Shown here: positions 61,837 to 64,000 of the stretch, piece by piece | Layout: each line of letters begins with the position of its first letter | Position numbering within the stretch: the stretch's first letter is position 1 | Source of the DNA: Aureivirga sp. CE67 | Lineage (GTDB): Bacteria > Bacteroidota > Bacteroidia > Flavobacteriales > Flavobacteriaceae | Assembly (NCBI RefSeq): GCF_015767245.1 | Contig: NZ_JADOTV010000004.1 | Coordinates: forward strand, 62,001-126,000 | Length of the DNA stretch: 64,000 nucleotides | Direction of reading: 5' to 3' | Notes under the pieces: generated by a model | Database searches by the model: none | The model's input: only the letters and a program-made list of their open reading frames with translations | Told to the model about the DNA's origin: nothing | Translations under genes and position numbers: made by a program

Positions 61837-62346
61837 TTAACAAGGGACAAAGAAGTCAACAATTACTTTTCCTTGCGAATCTTCAAAGAAAATGATATGA
61901 CTATCATAAACTGTATCGCCATCTCTTATGTATAATCTCCACAAATTATTTTCATCATCTCTTTCAACTTTCAATTTTTTAAGTACTTCTGAAATAGGTG
62001 TGATTTTCGTTCGAACTTCAAAATCTCCAAATTTTAAACGAAGATCATGACCTTTAATTTGAAAAGAAGAAAGAGTTAAGATTCCCTCATTATTATTACT
62101 GAAAATAAATTCATGATTTGTATAAGAATAAGTAGTGTAAAGTTCATCATCAAAACTACCAATCTCTTTCGATATTTTATCTGGTTTTCCAAGTCTTTTT
62201 ATAACTTGTTCTGGAATTACTTCATGTAAAGTTTCATTAAATATTTTAAAATCTTGATAAGGAATGCTATGTTCAAAATATTTGTTTTGAGAGTAGCAAA
62301 ATAAAACTGTCATTAGAAAAACAGTAAGTAATATTGACTTTTTCAT
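61837..62346 (-). CDS. Small secreted protein of unknown function
   Basis: 169 residues with a signal peptide (MKKSILLTVFLMTVLFCYS, then Q). The mature part is charged with a beta-rich centre (ELYTTYSYTNHEFIFSNNN) and ends DFFVPC. A Cys at the very end is unusual. I do not recognise it. It lies alone between two repeat-bearing regions. Confidence 0.6.
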   Translation of the reverse strand: MKKSILLTVFLMTVLFCYSQNKYFEHSIPYQDFKIFNETLHEVIPEQVIKRLGKPDKISKEIGSFDDELYTTYSYTNHEFIFSNNNEGILTLSSFQIKGHDLRLKFGDFEVRTKITPISEVLKKLKVERDDENNLWRLYIRDGDTVYDSHIIFFEDSQGKVIVDFFVPC

Positions 62347-62516
62347 AAAATTTGAAATTTAGATGTGTTAATGTAGTGATTTTTAGGATGAAATATGTAG
62401 TTGTTGAATTATTTTTTTAATGAAAATTTAAAACATTAGTAGCTGAAAATCAATATCGATATTCTCAACAAAATAATATTCGAATGATTAATTAAAATAA
62501 CGAAAAACAACCTGGT

Positions 62517-62536
62517 GACTGAACGTAGTCGAAGTC
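62517..62536 (+). repeat. Short dispersed repeat, copy 3
   Basis: GACTGAACGTAGTCGAAGTC. Consensus with the other two is GACTGAGCGNAGTCGAAGTC. It lies in the 290-base gap before the metal-dependent hydrolase. Confidence 0.6.
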
Positions 62537-62640
62537 CAAAAAATCAAAAGTCAAGAAAGAAAAATTAAACAAGCTTTTACTTTATGTTAAAATATTTCTT
62601 AGTTTTAAATTTGACGGTTTAATAAAGAAAAACAGAAATT

Positions 62641-63327
62641 ATGAAAGTAACATACTTAGGGCACGCATCCTTATCTATAGAAACAAACGGAAAACATATC
62701 ATTGTAGATCCATTTATTACTGCAAATGAATTAGCAAAAGATATTGACATAAATACTTTAGAAGCAGATTATATTTTAATCACACACGCACACCAAGATC
62801 ACATTTTAGATGTAGAAGCAATTGCAAAAAGAACAGGAGCTAAGGTGGTTTCAAATTTTGAAATTGTAAATCATTTTGGACAAAAAGGAATTGAAGGACA
62901 TCCAATGAATCATGGAGGATCTTGGGAATTTGATTTTGGAAAAGTGACTTATACAAATGCAGTGCACACAAGTTCTTTCCCTGACGGAAGCTATGGAGGG
63001 CAACCAGGAGGATTTATTATTTCAAATGATGATGCAACAATTTACATCGCTGGAGATACAGCATTGACAATGGATATGAAATTAATTCCGATGCGTCATG
63101 AGTTGGATTTAGCAATTTTACCAATAGGAGATAATTTTACAATGGGAGTAGAAGATGCGATTATTGCAGCAGATTTCTTAGAGTGTACAAATATTCTTGG
63201 TTATCATTATGATACTTTTGGTTATATCGAAATTGATCATGATGCAGCAGTACGAAAATTTATCGATGCACACAGAGATCTACATTTGCTAAAAATCGGA
63301 GAAGATTTAGAAGTGAAAAAAGGATAA
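62641..63327 (+). CDS. Metal-dependent hydrolase, UPF0173 family (beta-lactamase fold)
   Basis: 228 residues. The N-terminus MKVTYLGHASLSIETNGKHIIVDPFI and THAHQDHILDVEAIAK carry the HxHxDH metal motif. VHTSSFPDGSYGGQPGGFII and AGDTALTMDMKLI supply later ligands. UPF0173 hydrolases act on unknown substrates in the cytoplasm. It converges on ettA at the shared terminator. Confidence 0.9.
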   Translation: MKVTYLGHASLSIETNGKHIIVDPFITANELAKDIDINTLEADYILITHAHQDHILDVEAIAKRTGAKVVSNFEIVNHFGQKGIEGHPMNHGGSWEFDFGKVTYTNAVHTSSFPDGSYGGQPGGFIISNDDATIYIAGDTALTMDMKLIPMRHELDLAILPIGDNFTMGVEDAIIAADFLECTNILGYHYDTFGYIEIDHDAAVRKFIDAHRDLHLLKIGEDLEVKKG

Positions 63328-63340
63328 AATAAAACATAAA

Positions 63341-63365
63341 AAAAGCCGACTCAAAGTCGGCTTTT
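63341..63365. terminator. Bidirectional intrinsic terminator
   Basis: Stem AAAAGCCGACT (63341-63351) with AGTCGGCTTTT (63355-63365) around CAA, between the convergent hydrolase gene and ettA. Confidence 0.85.
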
Positions 63366-63371
63366 CTAATA

Positions 63372-64000
63372 TTATCCTCTAATTAATTTCTTGTATTTGA
63401 TACGTTTTGGCATTAAATCACCACCAAGACGTTTTTTCTTGTTTTCTTCATATTCTGTGAAACTTCCTTCGAAGAAATAAACTTGAGAATCTCCTTCAAA
63501 AGCAAGAATATGCGTACAAATTCTATCTAAGAACCAACGATCGTGAGAAATCACTACCGCACATCCAGCAAAGTTTTCTAAACCTTCCTCTAATGCACGA
63601 AGTGTATTTACATCTAAATCATTCGTAGGCTCATCCAGTAAAAGAACGTTTCCTTCCTCACGAAGCGTCATCGCAAGGTGAAGTCTGTTTCTTTCTCCTC
63701 CAGAAAGTGTACTTACTTTTTTGTTTTGCTCAGAACCAGAGAAATTAAAACGAGAAAGATAAGCTCTAGAGTTTACCATTTTTCCTCCCATCATAATTTG
63801 CTCTTGCTCATCAGAGAAGTTTTGCCAAATTGTTTTCTCAGGATCAATATTAGCGTGTTTCTGATCTACATAAGCTAATTTTGCAGTTTCTCCAAGATTG
63901 AAAGTACCTTTGTCTGGAGTTTCTTCTCCCATAATCATTTTGAAAATCGTCGTTTTACCAGCACCATTTGGTCCAACAATACCAACGATTCCCGCTTGTG
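63372..64000 (-). CDS. ettA: Energy-dependent translational throttle protein EttA (3' part, cut by window edge)
   Basis: The open frame runs to the right edge, giving 209 residues of the C-terminal ABC domain. Walker A GPNGAGKTT lies in the last 60 bases. GETAKLAYVDQKHANIDPEKT, the signature LSGGERNRLHLAM and Walker B VLLLDEPTNDLD follow, and the end LGGDLMPKRIKYKKL is the EttA tail. EttA is an ABC-F protein that gates ribosome entry into elongation by ATP/ADP ratio. The internal ATG at 63938 is not a real start. Confidence 0.93.
   Translation of the reverse strand, partial: QAGIVGIVGPNGAGKTTIFKMIMGEETPDKGTFNLGETAKLAYVDQKHANIDPEKTIWQNFSDEQEQIMMGGKMVNSRAYLSRFNFSGSEQNKKVSTLSGGERNRLHLAMTLREEGNVLLLDEPTNDLDVNTLRALEEGLENFAGCAVVISHDRWFLDRICTHILAFEGDSQVYFFEGSFTEYEENKKKRLGGDLMPKRIKYKKLIRG

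Noticed and set aside
1-64000. CRISPR arrays, tRNA, rRNA, prophage or transposase genes
   Set aside because: None seen on either strand. The repeats present are short, few and without spacers of even length.

Overview
The window is chromosomal DNA from a low-GC member of the Bacteroidota, almost certainly a marine-type flavobacterium (family Flavobacteriaceae). The evidence is the gliding-motility ABC transporter genes gldF and gldG, promoters of the Bacteroidota form TTG-N18-20-TAnnTTTG, a SusC/TonB-type receptor with an N-terminal carboxypeptidase-like domain, many short lipoproteins ending their signal in a Cys, and flavobacterial gene order (phoH, SAM hydrolase, gldFG; rsfS, ftsH, LUD, cdsA, psd, ACBP; dnaA, protein phosphatase, rsmI). 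The genus cannot be named from the sequence alone. No tRNA, rRNA, CRISPR array, transposase or prophage gene was seen.

Layout. 1-8 kb: cobT, a secreted protein, peptidase E, an acyltransferase, a small SRP RNA gene, an SDR, a transaldolase-like aldolase and two lipoproteins. 8-13 kb: phoH, a SAM hydrolase, a monooxygenase-fold protein and gldFG, then a secreted-protein pseudogene at 12844-13388. 13.6-24.5 kb: DUF349 protein, aroE, two tandem DUF368 (undecaprenyl-phosphate translocase family) genes, tgt, an LptF/G permease, a DMT exporter, accA, rluD and a PASTA protein. 24.5-34 kb: ddl, coaD, yaaA, birA, rsfS, ftsH, LUD, cdsA, a psd-like gene that has lost its pyruvoyl site, ACBP and two YceI lipoproteins. 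34-49 kb: thioesterases, three unrecognised membrane or lipoprotein genes, prmC, ribD, a DMT transporter, a YigZ-family gene, dnaA, a protein phosphatase, an rsmI-like gene, two msrB genes, a hydrolase, an M48 protease, an acpH-like gene, a second SRP RNA gene on the minus strand, a DUF4199 gene and a glycosyltransferase.

50.2-56.6 kb is the most distinctive region. Two nearly identical 50-residue peptides have a double-glycine leader and a 26-residue four-cysteine core. They are followed by a decayed third copy, a membrane VKOR-thioredoxin fusion with a pseudo-C39 N-terminus, a C39-peptidase ABC exporter and an HlyD adaptor. This reads as a complete make, oxidise, cleave and export pathway for a disulfide-containing natural product. 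Both intact peptide genes have a matching 5' leader that can fold as an H-type pseudoknot, and each has its own terminator. The track used for small genes missed the second peptide and the decayed copy.

56.6-61.3 kb holds a probable metal-uptake group: a Cys/His-rich small membrane protein, a TonB-dependent receptor and a beta-propeller lipoprotein with a CxCC motif. Several dispersed palindromic repeats lie around it. The window ends with two unrecognised genes, a metallo-beta-lactamase-fold hydrolase and the 3' part of ettA running off the right edge.
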